From Hymenobacter actinosclerus (GTDB taxonomy: Bacteria; Bacteroidota; Bacteroidia; Cytophagales; Hymenobacteraceae), in contig NZ_FOHS01000003.1 of the NCBI RefSeq assembly GCF_900111515.1, positions 124,001 through 188,000 on the forward strand: DNA of 64,000 bases. Direction: 5' to 3'. Positions 16,591 through 24,988 of this stretch are shown here, piece by piece. Each line of letters begins with the position of its first letter. Position 1 is the stretch's first letter. Both the position numbers and the translations under genes were made by a program. The notes beneath the pieces were generated by a model that ran no database searches, had not been told where the DNA came from, and was given only the letters and a program-made list of their open reading frames with translations.

Positions 16591-18252
16591 ATGTCCTTTC
16601 CTCTTATTGCCCGTTTGCGCCTCGGCGCGCTGGGCCTGGCCCTCAGCCTGCCCCTGCTGGCGTCGGCCCAAACCGCAGCCCCGGCCCTCCCCGCGCCGCC
16701 CACCCCCGAAGCCGCCGCCACCCTGCAATGGTACCTGCTCGACCCGACCGCCGACCGCGTGATGGGCGTGAGCGTGAACCGCACCTACCAGGAGCTGCTG
16801 GCCGGCCGCACCCCCACCCCGGTGGTGGTGGCCGTCATTGATGCCGGCATCGATACCACCCACGCCGATTTAAAGCGCATGCTCTGGCACAACGCCCGCG
16901 AAGTAGCCGGCAACGGCCTCGACGACGACAAGAACGGCCTCACCGACGACGTGTGGGGCTGGAACTACCTGGGCGGGCCCGACGGCCGCAACATCAACCT
17001 CGAGCAGCTCGAAGAAACCCGCCTGCTGGCCCAGCTGCAGCCCCGCTTCAAGGGCAAGAGCCGCGCCGGGGTGCCCGCCGCCGAGCGCGCCGACTTCGAC
17101 CTGTACCTGAAGGTGAAGAAAAGCTACGACGCCAAGGTGAAGGAAAACACCGACCGCCTCAAGCAGTACAGCCAGGTGTACGCCGAGAACGTGGCCGTAT
17201 CGGATATGCTGCGGCTGAAACTGGGCGTCGAGCGCATCGACACGGCCACGCTGCGCAACCCGCCCACCACCGACCCCAAGCTGCGCCAGCTGTCGGGCCA
17301 ACTCTACGGACTGCTGCTCAACACCGGCTTCGGCTCGCTCGATGATATTCTGACCGAGATGAAAAACGGCCTGAAGGAAACCCAGGACCAGCTCGACTAC
17401 GGCCTCAACCTGAGCTACAACCCCCGCCCCATCGTCGGCGACGACCCCTTCAACGTGAAGCAGCGCCTCTACGGCAACGCCGACGTGGCCGGGCCTGACC
17501 CGCTGCACGGCACCCACGTGGCCGGCATCATCGGGGCCGACCGCGTGAACAACCTCGGCATTATGGGCATTGCGCCGCCCGTGGTGCGCCTGATGGCCGT
17601 GCGCGCCGTGCCCGACGGCGACGAGCGCGACAAGGACGTGGCCAACGCCATCCGCTACGCCGCCGACCACGGCGCCAGCATTATCAACATGAGCTTTGGC
17701 AAGTACTACTCGCCCCAGCGCGCGGCCGTGGAGGAGGCTATCCGCTACGCCGACAGCAAGGGGGTGCTGCTGGTGCACTCGGCCGGCAACGAAAACGAGA
17801 ACCTCGACCAGAAGCTGCAGTACCCGGCCCCGGTGTTCCTCAACGGCCAGCGCATCCCCAACCTGATTACGGTAGGCGCCTCCTCGCGCGACAACGACGC
17901 CGGCCTGGCCGCCGATTTCTCCAACTTCGGCAAAACCCAGGTCGATGTATTCGCGCCCGGCAACCAGATTTACTCGACTTTGCCCGGCGGCCGCTACGGC
18001 AACCTGAGCGGCACGAGCATGGCCGCCCCGGTGGTGTCGGGCATTGCCGCCACGCTCAAGAGCTACTTCCCCGAGCTTACCGCCGCCGACCTTAAGCGCC
18101 TGATCCTGGCCTCGGCCCAGCCCACCCACACCCAGGTGCGCCAGCCCGGCTCCGATAAGCTGGTTGATTTCGCCGACCTCTCCAGCACCGGCGGCATCGT
18201 CAACCTCTATCGCGCCGTGCAGCTGGCCCAGCAGGAGAAAGCCGTGAAGTGA
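16591..18252 (+). CDS. S8 family serine peptidase (subtilase) with long Asp-His insertion
   Basis: 553 residues with a signal peptide (cleavage near LASAQ, about 27). Catalytic residues are D84 (VIDAGID), H306 (HGTHVAG) and S476 (GTSMAAP), with the oxyanion asparagine in HSAGNENEN. Between Asp and His lie about 220 residues, against about 30 in subtilisin; the extra part is charged and helical (KVKKSYDAKVKENTDRLKQYS...) and includes a calcium-site-like DDDKNGLTDDVWGWNYLG. No separate propeptide domain is obvious. The start at 16591 is chosen because it begins the signal peptide. Likely secreted or periplasmic; substrate unknown. Confidence 0.9.
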   Translation: MSFPLIARLRLGALGLALSLPLLASAQTAAPALPAPPTPEAAATLQWYLLDPTADRVMGVSVNRTYQELLAGRTPTPVVVAVIDAGIDTTHADLKRMLWHNAREVAGNGLDDDKNGLTDDVWGWNYLGGPDGRNINLEQLEETRLLAQLQPRFKGKSRAGVPAAERADFDLYLKVKKSYDAKVKENTDRLKQYSQVYAENVAVSDMLRLKLGVERIDTATLRNPPTTDPKLRQLSGQLYGLLLNTGFGSLDDILTEMKNGLKETQDQLDYGLNLSYNPRPIVGDDPFNVKQRLYGNADVAGPDPLHGTHVAGIIGADRVNNLGIMGIAPPVVRLMAVRAVPDGDERDKDVANAIRYAADHGASIINMSFGKYYSPQRAAVEEAIRYADSKGVLLVHSAGNENENLDQKLQYPAPVFLNGQRIPNLITVGASSRDNDAGLAADFSNFGKTQVDVFAPGNQIYSTLPGGRYGNLSGTSMAAPVVSGIAATLKSYFPELTAADLKRLILASAQPTHTQVRQPGSDKLVDFADLSSTGGIVNLYRAVQLAQQEKAVK

Positions 18253-18288
18253 GCTGAGCTAAGGGGGAAACAGCAAGAGCCGCCTCTT

Positions 18289-18379
18289 ATCCTGAGCGCA
18301 GCGAAGGACCTTCTTCCGGCCGCCCACACACCACAACGCTTTATGCTGCCGGAGCAAGGTCCTTCGTTGCGTTCAGGAT
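18289..18379. repeat. palindromic element of the GAAGGACCTT type
   Basis: Arms ATCCTGAGCGCAGCGAAGGA (18289 on) to 18312 and 18356-18379 are inverted copies with about three mismatches around a 43-base loop. Same arm sequence as the elements at 25272, 53805 and 58132. It lies between the subtilase stop and the YitT gene. Confidence 0.8.
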
Positions 18380-18451
18380 GGCCGTTATCTTTACACATCA
18401 TCCTGCCTCATTTCCTGCTCGCCGCATTGCCTTATTACCTGCTCACCGCCC

Positions 18452-19420
18452 ATGCTTATTCCGCAACTGATGCTCCTACGTAAGCGCCTGCGCGCCGCCG
18501 GCGACTCGCCGGCGCAACTGCCCGCGCCGCAGCGCAGCCGCCGCACGGGGCGGCGGGGGCGGCGCTGGTGGAAACTACAGATTACCAACGCCCTGTTTCT
18601 TACCCTGGGCGTGTTCTGCGCCGGTTTCGGGCTCGAAAGCTTTCTGCTGCCCGGCGGCTTCCTCGACGGGGGCGTAACGGGTGTGTCGCTGCTGCTGCGG
18701 CAGGTGTTCGGGCTGCCGCTTTCGGCCCTGATTGTCGTGCTCAACCTGCCCTTCATGATTATGGCCGGCCGGCAGCTGGGCAAGGGCGTGGCCATCCGCA
18801 CGCTGCTGAGCGTGCTGGGCCTGGCCGTGGTGCTGGCCACCGTGCCGTTTCCGATAGTGACCGAAGACAAGCTGCTGATTTCGGTGTTCGGCGGCTTCTT
18901 TCTGGGAGCCGGCATCGGGCTGGCCATGCGCGGCGGCGGCGTGCTCGACGGCACCGAAATCATGGCCATCTACCTGAGCAAAACCAGCAGCCTCACGGTG
19001 GGCGACATCATCCTGTTTTTCAACATCGTCATCTTTGGCGTGGCGGCCTACGTGCTGTCCATCGAAACGGCGCTGTACTCGATTCTGGCTTACCTCTCGG
19101 CCGCCAAAACCGTCGATTTCGTGATTGACGGCGTGGAGGAGTACACCGGCGTCACCATCGTGTCGGGCCGCTCCGATGCCATCCGGCGCATGATTACCGA
19201 GAAGCTGGGCCGCGGCGCCACCATCTACAGCGGCAAGCGCGGCTACGGCTCGCACGGCCACCAGCCCAGCCCCATCGACATCGTGTTCACCGTCGTTACC
19301 CGCCTCGAACTCAGCCAGCTCAAGTCCGAAGTCGAGCAGATTGACCGCCAGGCGTTCATGGTATTCCACAGCGTGAAAGACACCAAAGGCGGCATGATCA
19401 AGAAGCGGCCGCTGCACTAA
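18452..19420 (+). CDS. YitT family membrane protein (DUF2179 C-terminus)
   Basis: 322 residues. A basic N-terminal tail of 40 residues (many Arg) is followed by five to six transmembrane segments with family motifs GGFLDGGVTGVSLLL (about 69-83) and GGGVLDGTEIMAIYL (about 164-178). The C-terminal DUF2179 domain has TGVTIVSGRSDAIRRMI and a closing KGGMIKKR. The function of the YitT/DUF161 family is not established; a transport role is inferred from its fold. MLIPQLMLL at 18452 is taken as start, though a later start nearer the first helix is possible. Confidence 0.85.
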   Translation: MLIPQLMLLRKRLRAAGDSPAQLPAPQRSRRTGRRGRRWWKLQITNALFLTLGVFCAGFGLESFLLPGGFLDGGVTGVSLLLRQVFGLPLSALIVVLNLPFMIMAGRQLGKGVAIRTLLSVLGLAVVLATVPFPIVTEDKLLISVFGGFFLGAGIGLAMRGGGVLDGTEIMAIYLSKTSSLTVGDIILFFNIVIFGVAAYVLSIETALYSILAYLSAAKTVDFVIDGVEEYTGVTIVSGRSDAIRRMITEKLGRGATIYSGKRGYGSHGHQPSPIDIVFTVVTRLELSQLKSEVEQIDRQAFMVFHSVKDTKGGMIKKRPLH

Positions 19421-19423
19421 AAA

Positions 19424-19527
19424 TTCGTTTCCCGTTATTTGTTGCTCGTTTTTCGGGCTTGATGAAGCCGGCCCATACCAGTACCCAGTTGATGACGAAC
19501 ACCGAACAGCAAAAAACGAAAGACGAC
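19424..19527. repeat. inverted heptamer arrays (nTCGTTT / AACGAAn)
   Basis: Left array 19424-19458: TTCGTTT, CCCGTTA, TTTGTTG, CTCGTTT, TTCGGGC. Right array about 19494-19527: GACGAAC, ACCGAAC, AGCAAAA, AACGAAA, GACGAC. The right array ends at the ATG at 19528, which argues that the MOSC gene starts there and not at the upstream in-frame ATGs. Confidence 0.65.
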
Positions 19528-20352
19528 ATGGTGCTCACCGACCTCTACATCTACCCGGTGAAGTCGCTGGGCGGCATCCGCGTTACCGAGGCTGTAGTGG
19601 AGCCGCGCGGCCTGCGCCACGACCGCCGCTGGCTGATCGTGGACGCGCAGAACCGCTTCATGACCCAGCGGCAGACCACAGCCATGGCCAACCTCAAAGT
19701 GACCCCCGCCTACAACGGCTTCCTGCTCAGCCACCAGCAGCGCCCCGAGCTGCTGCCGCTCTACGTGCCATTCGAGGCCACGCCCGAAAAAACGCTGTTT
19801 GTAACCGTTTGGGACGATATGGTATTTGCCTGGCGGGCCCGGCCCGAGTGCGACGAGTGGCTTACCGAGGCGCTGGGCCAGCCCTGCAAGCTGGTATACA
19901 TGTCGGATATGGTGCGCCGCGACACCGAGCCCGCCCTCAACCCCGAGGGTCAGCTGGTAAGCTTCGCCGATGCCTACCCGTTTCTGCTCATCGGGCAGGC
20001 CTCGCTGGCCGACCTCAACGGCCGCCTCGCCGAGCCCGTGGGCATGGAGCGGTTCCGGCCCAACCTCGTCTTCAGTGGCGGCGAGGCCTTCGCCGAAGAC
20101 AACTGGGACCGGTTTCAGATTGGTGAGCTGGCTTTCCGGGCCGTGCGCGGCTGCGGCCGCTGCGTGCTCACCACCATCAACCCGGCCACGGCCCGGAAAA
20201 GCCCGCTGGGCGAGCCACTGCGCACGCTGGCCGCCTACCGCACCGAAGATGGCAGCGCCATGTTCGGCCAGAATGTAACCAGCGGCAGCCGGGGCCGGCT
20301 GCGCGTAGGCGAGTTGGTGGCCGTAGCCAGCCACAAGACGCCGGTAGCCTAA
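19528..20352 (+). CDS. MOSC domain protein (MOSC N-terminal beta-barrel plus MOSC)
   Basis: 274 residues. The N-terminal beta-barrel begins with LTDLYIYPVKSLGG and GLRHDRRWLIVD; the C-terminal MOSC domain has the FRPNLVFSGGEAFAEDNW stretch and the cysteine-containing GCGRCVLTTINPATA. The layout is that of YcbX/mARC-type molybdenum-cofactor-binding oxidoreductases, where the MOSC cysteine ligates Mo; here the candidate is in GCGRC. It lacks the ferredoxin domain that E. coli YcbX carries at its end. In-frame ATGs at 19462 and 19492 lie inside a heptamer-periodic spacer, so the start at 19528 is preferred. Confidence 0.85.
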   Translation: MVLTDLYIYPVKSLGGIRVTEAVVEPRGLRHDRRWLIVDAQNRFMTQRQTTAMANLKVTPAYNGFLLSHQQRPELLPLYVPFEATPEKTLFVTVWDDMVFAWRARPECDEWLTEALGQPCKLVYMSDMVRRDTEPALNPEGQLVSFADAYPFLLIGQASLADLNGRLAEPVGMERFRPNLVFSGGEAFAEDNWDRFQIGELAFRAVRGCGRCVLTTINPATARKSPLGEPLRTLAAYRTEDGSAMFGQNVTSGSRGRLRVGELVAVASHKTPVA

Positions 20353-20553
20353 ACAGCCCTGACAGCGCTTATGGAGCCGGTCGTTGCGTTTACCCTGGGC
20401 TTCCGGGCCGCGGGGAAAGCAACGGCACACTTTTGGCTGCTCAGGCTTTCCCGGCTTCTGCCTGCCGGCCGGCAATTCAGCCCGCACTTTTCGGAGTCGG
20501 CAGGGCTTTTTCCCAATTTGGGCGAATAATTCAATCTTTTGATTTGATTGCAT

Positions 20554-20584
20554 TTTGCCAAGCAGGGAAAAACCTATACTTTTG
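20554..20584 (+). promoter_or_regulatory. consensus Bacteroidota promoter
   Basis: TTTG (20554-20557), 19-base spacer, then TACTTTTG (20577-20584). Both boxes and spacing fit the primary sigma consensus of Bacteroidota exactly. Transcription should begin near 20590, giving a leader of about 50 bases to the ATG at 20641. Confidence 0.75.
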
Positions 20585-20640
20585 ATAAACCAATGGCATC
20601 CCGGATAAAACCTATTTCCTGGTCGCTTTCTGTCTGGCCC

Positions 20641-21459
20641 ATGCGTCATGTACTATTGCCTTCGGGCCTGTTGCCCTTCCTGCTAAGTTTGTTGCTGCTG
20701 GCTTCCGTGAGCTTTGCCAGCCCGGTTACAACAGTTGACGATGCGCGGTTCGAGCAGCTGCAAAAACCCTGGACCAGCCTGCTGCGCCTGCACGTAACCC
20801 CCGACGGCCGCCTGGATTACGAGGGCCTGCTCAACGATGAAGAGCAGCTGCTGGGCTACCTGCAAAGCCTGCGCAAGGTGCGCCCATCGGCCGAGAACTG
20901 GACGCCCGACCAGACCAAGGCGTTCTGGCTGAACACCTACAATGCCGCCGCGGCCAACCTGGTGCTCGAAAACTACCCGCTGGCCAGCATCAACGACATT
21001 CGCGTTAAAGTCGTGGGTGGCTACGAGTCGCCCTGGGAAACGGTGGTCGTGAACGTGGGCGGGCAGAACTACTCGCTCAACCAGATCGAGCAGCAGCTGC
21101 GCCAGCAGTTCCGCGACCCGCGCATCCATTTCGCCCTCAACTATGGCGCCGCCTCGGCCGCTCCGATGCTGGCCGAGGCCTACACCCCCTCCGAGCTCAA
21201 CCGCCAGCTCGACCAGCAGGCCAGCCGCTTCATCAACAACCCCGACTTCAACCAGCTGACCCCGCAGCAGGCCCGGCTCTCGGCCCTGTTTCACTCCTAC
21301 GCCACCGAGTTCGGCGCCGGGCCGCAGCTGCTGGCCTTCATCAACCGCTACGCCCACACCCCGGTGCTGCCCACGGCCAGCGTCGAGTACCTTTCGTTCA
21401 GCTGGGCGCTCAACAACCGCGCGCCGCTCAGCGAAGGGCAGGCGCTGGGGCGCAAATAG
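20641..21459 (+). CDS. DUF547 domain protein, secreted, conserved cysteines absent
   Basis: 272 residues with a signal peptide (to about SFASP, residue 24). The DUF547 core is clear: DYEGLL, the KAFWLNTYNAAAANLVLENYP stretch, YSLNQIEQQLR and DPRIHFALN. In most family members the last motif continues with one or two cysteines (typically ...LNCAxxSCP); here it reads LNYGAASAAPML, so both positions are non-Cys. Function of the family is unknown. The start at 20641 is preferred over ATG 20593, which lies almost at the transcription start of the promoter at 20554-20584. Confidence 0.8.
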   Translation: MRHVLLPSGLLPFLLSLLLLASVSFASPVTTVDDARFEQLQKPWTSLLRLHVTPDGRLDYEGLLNDEEQLLGYLQSLRKVRPSAENWTPDQTKAFWLNTYNAAAANLVLENYPLASINDIRVKVVGGYESPWETVVVNVGGQNYSLNQIEQQLRQQFRDPRIHFALNYGAASAAPMLAEAYTPSELNRQLDQQASRFINNPDFNQLTPQQARLSALFHSYATEFGAGPQLLAFINRYAHTPVLPTASVEYLSFSWALNNRAPLSEGQALGRK

Positions 21460-21499
21460 GGCGGCTCCGCAGCGGCGGCGGCCAACTTCGGCCCGCACG

Positions 21500-21531
21500 G
21501 CCCCGTATCGCTTAGCGGTGCGGGGCTTTTT
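21500..21531 (+). terminator. terminator after the DUF547 gene
   Basis: GCCCCG ... CGGGGC outer stem with a weaker inner part and a TTTTTT tail, 40 bases after the stop. Confidence 0.65.
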
Positions 21532-21560
21532 TACGCCCCGGCCGGTTTGCATAAATATCT

Positions 21561-22232
21561 ATGGATTTAGCGCCTGTTCTCGACTTTCTGCGCGATTTAG
21601 CCGCCCACAACAACAAGGGCTGGATGGATGAGCACCGCGCCCGCTACCACGCCGCCCGCGCCGGGTATGCGGCCTTCGTTGAGGAGCTGCTCCGGCTGGC
21701 CTCGGCCGACCTGGAGCCCGACCTGCGCGGCCTGCGGGCCACCGACCTGATGTTCCGCATCAACAAGAACGACCGTTCGCAGCTCGACCCCGAACCCTAC
21801 AAGCGCCACATGGGTGCGGGTTTCAAGCCGGGTGGCCGGCACGCCCCGCGGGCGGGCTACTTTGTGGCCGTGCAGCCCGGCGGCGGCACCTACGTGGGCG
21901 CCGGCCGCCGCCTGCCTGATGCCGCCGAGCTGGCCCGCATCCGGCAGGAAATCCACTACAACGCCCCCGCTTTCCACGCCCTGCGCCAGCAGCCGGAGTT
22001 GCTGCGCCACTTCCCGCAGGGCCTCGATATGGCCCAGGCCCTCAAAACCGCGCCCAAAGGCTACGACCGCACCGACCCCGACATTGAGTGGCTGCGGCTC
22101 AAAAGCTTCTTCGTGTTGCAGCACTTCCCCGACTCGGAAGTAGTGCGGCCCGACTTTCCGGACCGCGTGCTCGCAGCCTGGCAGGCCGCCCGCCCGCTGG
22201 TAGCCTTTCTGAACGAGGCGCTGGAGGGGTAA
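21561..22232 (+). CDS. DUF2461 domain protein
   Basis: 223 residues, cytoplasmic, no signal peptide. Family marks are LDFLRDLAAHNNKGWMDEHR near the N-terminus, the central FRINKNDRSQLDPEPYKRHMGAGF block, and the KGYDRTDPDIEWLRLKSF block near 170. The length matches the family (about 220). Function of DUF2461 is unknown. It ends just before a heptamer-type inverted repeat that separates it from the convergent deoxynucleoside kinase. Confidence 0.87.
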   Translation: MDLAPVLDFLRDLAAHNNKGWMDEHRARYHAARAGYAAFVEELLRLASADLEPDLRGLRATDLMFRINKNDRSQLDPEPYKRHMGAGFKPGGRHAPRAGYFVAVQPGGGTYVGAGRRLPDAAELARIRQEIHYNAPAFHALRQQPELLRHFPQGLDMAQALKTAPKGYDRTDPDIEWLRLKSFFVLQHFPDSEVVRPDFPDRVLAAWQAARPLVAFLNEALEG

Positions 22233-22235
22233 AAT

Positions 22236-22358
22236 GAAGTCCAAGAGAAAAAGTAAAAGCCGTTGAACCTTGGCGCCTGGCCCGTTCAACGGCTTTTACT
22301 TTGTCTCTTGGACTTACCGCTAACCGGCTTTTACTTTTTACCCTTTCTCTTGGACTTC
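22236..22358. repeat. heptamer-type inverted repeat between convergent genes
   Basis: Left arm 22237-22268 (AAGTCCAAGAGAAAAAGTAA...) pairs with 22284-22315, and a second, weaker copy of the complement occupies 22325-22358 (two TCTCTTGGACTT units). Words repeat with a period near 7. Ends next to both stop codons and may terminate both transcripts. Confidence 0.75.
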
Positions 22359-22360
22359 CC

Positions 22361-22984
22361 CTAAAAGAGTCCGAACAGGGTGCTGTTGATTTTGTCGATG
22401 ACGATGCTCAGGTCTTCGGGGTTATTGACGTAGTCGAGGTTGTTGACATCGACGATGAGCAGCTTGCCCTGGCTGTAGCTGCTAATCCACTCCTCGTAGT
22501 GCTCGTTGAGGTGCTTGAGGTAGTCGATTTTGATGTTGTTCTCGTAGCCGCGGCCCCGGCGCTCAATCTGCTGCACCAGCTTGGGCAGGTCGGCGCGCAA
22601 ATAAAGCAGCAGATCGGGCGGATCAACCATGCTGATCATGGAGTTGAACAGGCCCAGGTAGTTCTGGTAGTCGCGCTCCGTCATCAGGCCCGACTGGCTG
22701 AGGTTGGCCGCAAAAATATGGGCGTCCTCGTAAATCGTGCGGTCCTGGATGATGCCTTTGTTGGTTTGCTGCAGCTTTTTTATCTGCTGGGTCTGGCGGA
22801 AGCGGCTGTTGAGAAAATACACCTGCAGGTGGAACGCCCACCGGGGCATATCGTCGTAGAAATCCTTCAGGTAGGGGTTATCGTCCACATCTTCCAGAAA
22901 TACCTCCCAGTTGAAATGGTGCGCTAACTTGTTTGACAGGGTGGTTTTGCCGGCCCCGATGTTGCCAACTATTGCAATGTGCAT
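22361..22984 (-). CDS. deoxynucleoside kinase
   Basis: 207 residues. Phosphorylates a deoxynucleoside using ATP in the salvage pathway. P-loop GNIGAGKTT (7-15), the substrate-side EDVDDNPYLKDFYDD, the DRTIYEDAHIFA motif (the ERS/DRS-type catalytic region) and a Lid-like RRGRGYE are visible. The layout is that of the dNK/dGK/dAK family in Bacteroidota and Firmicutes; base specificity is not readable. The ATG at 22984 is chosen because it starts MHIAIVG directly before the P-loop. Confidence 0.9.
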   Translation of the reverse strand: MHIAIVGNIGAGKTTLSNKLAHHFNWEVFLEDVDDNPYLKDFYDDMPRWAFHLQVYFLNSRFRQTQQIKKLQQTNKGIIQDRTIYEDAHIFAANLSQSGLMTERDYQNYLGLFNSMISMVDPPDLLLYLRADLPKLVQQIERRGRGYENNIKIDYLKHLNEHYEEWISSYSQGKLLIVDVNNLDYVNNPEDLSIVIDKINSTLFGLF

Positions 22985-23009
22985 GAGCGAAAAACGAAAA
23001 GCAGAGCCG

Positions 23010-23017
23010 CAAAAATA
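23010..23017 (-). promoter_or_regulatory. -7 element of the deoxynucleoside kinase gene
   Basis: On the minus strand TATTTTTG, an exact TAnnTTTG, 25 bases before the start at 22984. No matching -33 box was found. Divergent to the promoter at 23047-23076. Confidence 0.45.
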
Positions 23018-23046
23018 GCGGTTCCCGCCGCACGGGCGGTCTACCG

Positions 23047-23076
23047 TTGGGCTGGCCGCCAATAATGCTATATTTA
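23047..23076 (+). promoter_or_regulatory. promoter of the 23112 gene
   Basis: TTG (23047-23049), 19-base spacer, TATATTTA (23069-23076; one mismatch to TAnnTTTG). Leader of about 30 bases to the ATG. Confidence 0.6.
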
Positions 23077-23111
23077 CATGAAATCATCTTACGGTTTGCC
23101 GAAAGCTCTCT

Positions 23112-23564
23112 ATGCCTGCGTTCGAGCTACAACTGCTGAGCACCATCACCGACGACAGTGGACAGCCGCTGGCGCGCATCGAGCACGATGCGCGCCAGCG
23201 GCTGCTGGCAGTGCACTGGTTCGGCAACCTGACGGGCCAGCAGGTGATTTCCGTAGCCCGCGCCACACAGCAGCTCAGCGCCACGCACCCGTACCACCTG
23301 TTGCTCAACGATAAAAGCCAGGCCACCGGCGACTGGAGCGAGGCGCTCGTCTGGCTGCAGTACGAGTGGCTGCCGCAGGTACTGGCGGGTGGCCTGCATG
23401 CGGTGGCCTACATTTTCACGCCTGACATGCACAATCAGCTGGCCAGCTACCGGTTCGTGGAGTATCTGGGGCCGTCTATGCGCATCGAAATTTTCCATGA
23501 CCTGCCCAGCGCCTTGCAGTGGCTGGAACAGGAGGCCGCCCTGCCGGAGTCGGGCACCGTTTAG
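23112..23564 (+). CDS. small conserved protein, STAS/SpoIIAA-like architecture suspected
   Basis: 150 residues, cytoplasmic, no recognised family by eye. The order is a beta strand with a Trp (RLLAVHWFGNLTGQQVISVA), a helix, LLLNDKSQATGDWSEALVWL, LHAVAYIFTPDM and a final helix ending in WLEQEAA. This strand/helix alternation and the 'LLND' turn suggest a STAS or SpoIIAA-like alpha/beta fold. The gene at 46630 has the same layout (VVRWL, WLVDVRR, HIAYLLSP, VNWL). Both end in a TTAG shared with the stop of a convergent gene. Function unknown. Confidence 0.7.
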   Translation: MPAFELQLLSTITDDSGQPLARIEHDARQRLLAVHWFGNLTGQQVISVARATQQLSATHPYHLLLNDKSQATGDWSEALVWLQYEWLPQVLAGGLHAVAYIFTPDMHNQLASYRFVEYLGPSMRIEIFHDLPSALQWLEQEAALPESGTV

Positions 23565-24208
23565 TCGCGCATGGAATCCTTTACGCCGCGGGCCTTTTCC
23601 AGCGTCCGGAATTCGCCCTGCAGCGTGCGGATGCGCAGGCGCTCTTCCAGCGGCAGTTGGGTGCGCACCTGCTCATAGCGGGCGTTCAGGCGGCCCAGCA
23701 CCTCACTGGCTGTAGTCCAGTCGGTCTGCGACCAGCTTTTTTTCTCGGTCCGCATGGTTTCCACCAGCCGCTGGTAAAGGCCGGTCAGCTCGGTGGCACG
23801 CACCCGGCTGATGTTCACGTTCTCGTTCAGCAGGCGCGCCTGGGCCTGGGCGGGCGTGGCGGGCCGCTGGGCGGCGTCGAGGCTGTCCTGGCGGGTGGCC
23901 CATTGCTGATAGCGGGCTTTCTGGGCGGCGTACTCGCGCTTGCCTTCGGCCGAAAGGCTGTCGGCGGCCCGGTCGAGGCGGCGGCTACGGCGGTCGAACT
24001 CGGCCGTTACCCTGGGCATTTCGCGGCGGGTAGCGGCCTCGGCCCGGTCAACCTGCCGGCCTACCCAGTCGCCGAAGTCATAGAGGCTGCGCTCCAGATT
24101 GGAGCCGCTTTTGGCGGGCTGCTGGGCCTGGGCGGCCGGAGCCGTGAGCAGGCCGGCGCTCAGCAGCAGAGCGGTGAAAAGAGCAGTTTTGGGGGCAGAA
24201 GAAGTCAT
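23561..24208 (-). CDS. secreted coiled-coil protein of unknown function
   Basis: 215 residues with a signal peptide (LTAPAAQAQQ, cleavage about 29). The mature part is almost entirely charged helix, with many Arg, Glu and Gln in heptad-like spacing (about 40-110 and 130-210) and no domain I recognise. The start at 24208 is chosen because it begins a clean signal peptide; the frame extends upstream through unlikely sequence. Its stop overlaps that of the convergent 23112 gene (TTAG at 23561-23564). Probably periplasmic. Confidence 0.7.
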   Translation of the reverse strand: MTSSAPKTALFTALLLSAGLLTAPAAQAQQPAKSGSNLERSLYDFGDWVGRQVDRAEAATRREMPRVTAEFDRRSRRLDRAADSLSAEGKREYAAQKARYQQWATRQDSLDAAQRPATPAQAQARLLNENVNISRVRATELTGLYQRLVETMRTEKKSWSQTDWTTASEVLGRLNARYEQVRTQLPLEERLRIRTLQGEFRTLEKARGVKDSMRD

Positions 24209-24286
24209 AGCAGTATGTTGGGAGTTGAAACCAATACCGGGCCGCCGCAGCGGACCAGCCGGGCAGCCGCGGGGCAATTTCCGGCC

Positions 24287-24294
24287 CAAAACTA
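24287..24294 (-). promoter_or_regulatory. candidate -7 element for the 24208 gene
   Basis: TAGTTTTG on the minus strand fits TAnnTTTG exactly, 79 bases before the start. No -33 box at the expected distance. Confidence 0.35.
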
Positions 24295-24350
24295 CCGAAA
24301 GCGCCCAAAGGGTTCGGTTTTGCGCCGGATTATCCCGTTTTTTGCCCCCT

Positions 24351-24869
24351 ATGCCCGCTTCCTCCGCCGCTTCCACGCACATCCGGCCCGCCACCGCCGC
24401 CGACATCCCCACTATTCTGGCCCTGGCCGAAGCTACCTGGGAGCCCACCTACCGCTTCATCATCTCGCGCGAGCAGATTGAGTACATGTACCGCGTTATC
24501 TACACCGATGCCTCGCTACAGCGGCAGATGCACGAGCAGGGGCACCAGTTTCTGCTGGCTTACACCGAGGATCAGCCCACCGGCTATGCCTCGTTTTCGG
24601 CCCTGGATGAGGCCGGGCTCTTCAAGCTGCAAAAGATTTATGTGCTGCACTCGCACCAGGGCCGGGGCCTGGGCCAGCAGCTGGTGGAGGCCGTGGAGGC
24701 AGCCGTACGCGCCGCCGGCGGCCACACCCTCGACCTGAATGTAAACCGCCACAACCCCGCGCTGGCCTTCTACGAGCACCTGGGCTTTCAGCGCCACCGC
24801 GAGGAAGACATTGCCATTGGCCCCTACTGGATGAACGACTACGTTATGCGCAAGGAGCTTAGGGCTTAG
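24351..24869 (+). CDS. GNAT family N-acetyltransferase
   Basis: 172 residues. The acetyl-CoA-binding motif A is clear: LQKIYVLHSHQGRGLGQQLVEAVEAAV, with the QGRGLG pyrophosphate loop at about 104-109, followed by LDLNVNRHNPALAFYEHLGFQ (motif B). The N-terminal IRPATAADIPTILALAEATWEPTY matches the RimI-like general acetyltransferases of Bacteroidota. The acceptor is unknown. ATG 24351 gives the usual short N-terminus. The last residues (ELRA) and stop are encoded by the GGCTTAG heptamer array that follows. Confidence 0.9.
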   Translation: MPASSAASTHIRPATAADIPTILALAEATWEPTYRFIISREQIEYMYRVIYTDASLQRQMHEQGHQFLLAYTEDQPTGYASFSALDEAGLFKLQKIYVLHSHQGRGLGQQLVEAVEAAVRAAGGHTLDLNVNRHNPALAFYEHLGFQRHREEDIAIGPYWMNDYVMRKELRA

Positions 24870-24890
24870 GGCTTAGGGCTTAGGGCTTAG
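24857..24890. repeat. tandem heptamer array (TTAGGGC)
   Basis: Nearly five in-register copies of the 7-mer TTAGGGC, starting inside the last codons of the acetyltransferase. No inverted partner was found nearby, so this looks like a single-arm version of the other arrays. Confidence 0.9.
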
Positions 24891-24988
24891 AAGGCTACTG
24901 CCTGCTGATGGCGGAGTTGCGCAAACGCTCGTATAGGTCAGCCTACATTACCAGTTCACTCATTTACTGCCTCACTCATTCACTGCCC

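Noticed and set aside
24857..24890. TTAGGGC array resembling a telomere repeat
   Set aside because: Only about five copies, starting inside a gene's last codons; it fits the heptamer arrays of this window and there is no sign of a chromosome end.
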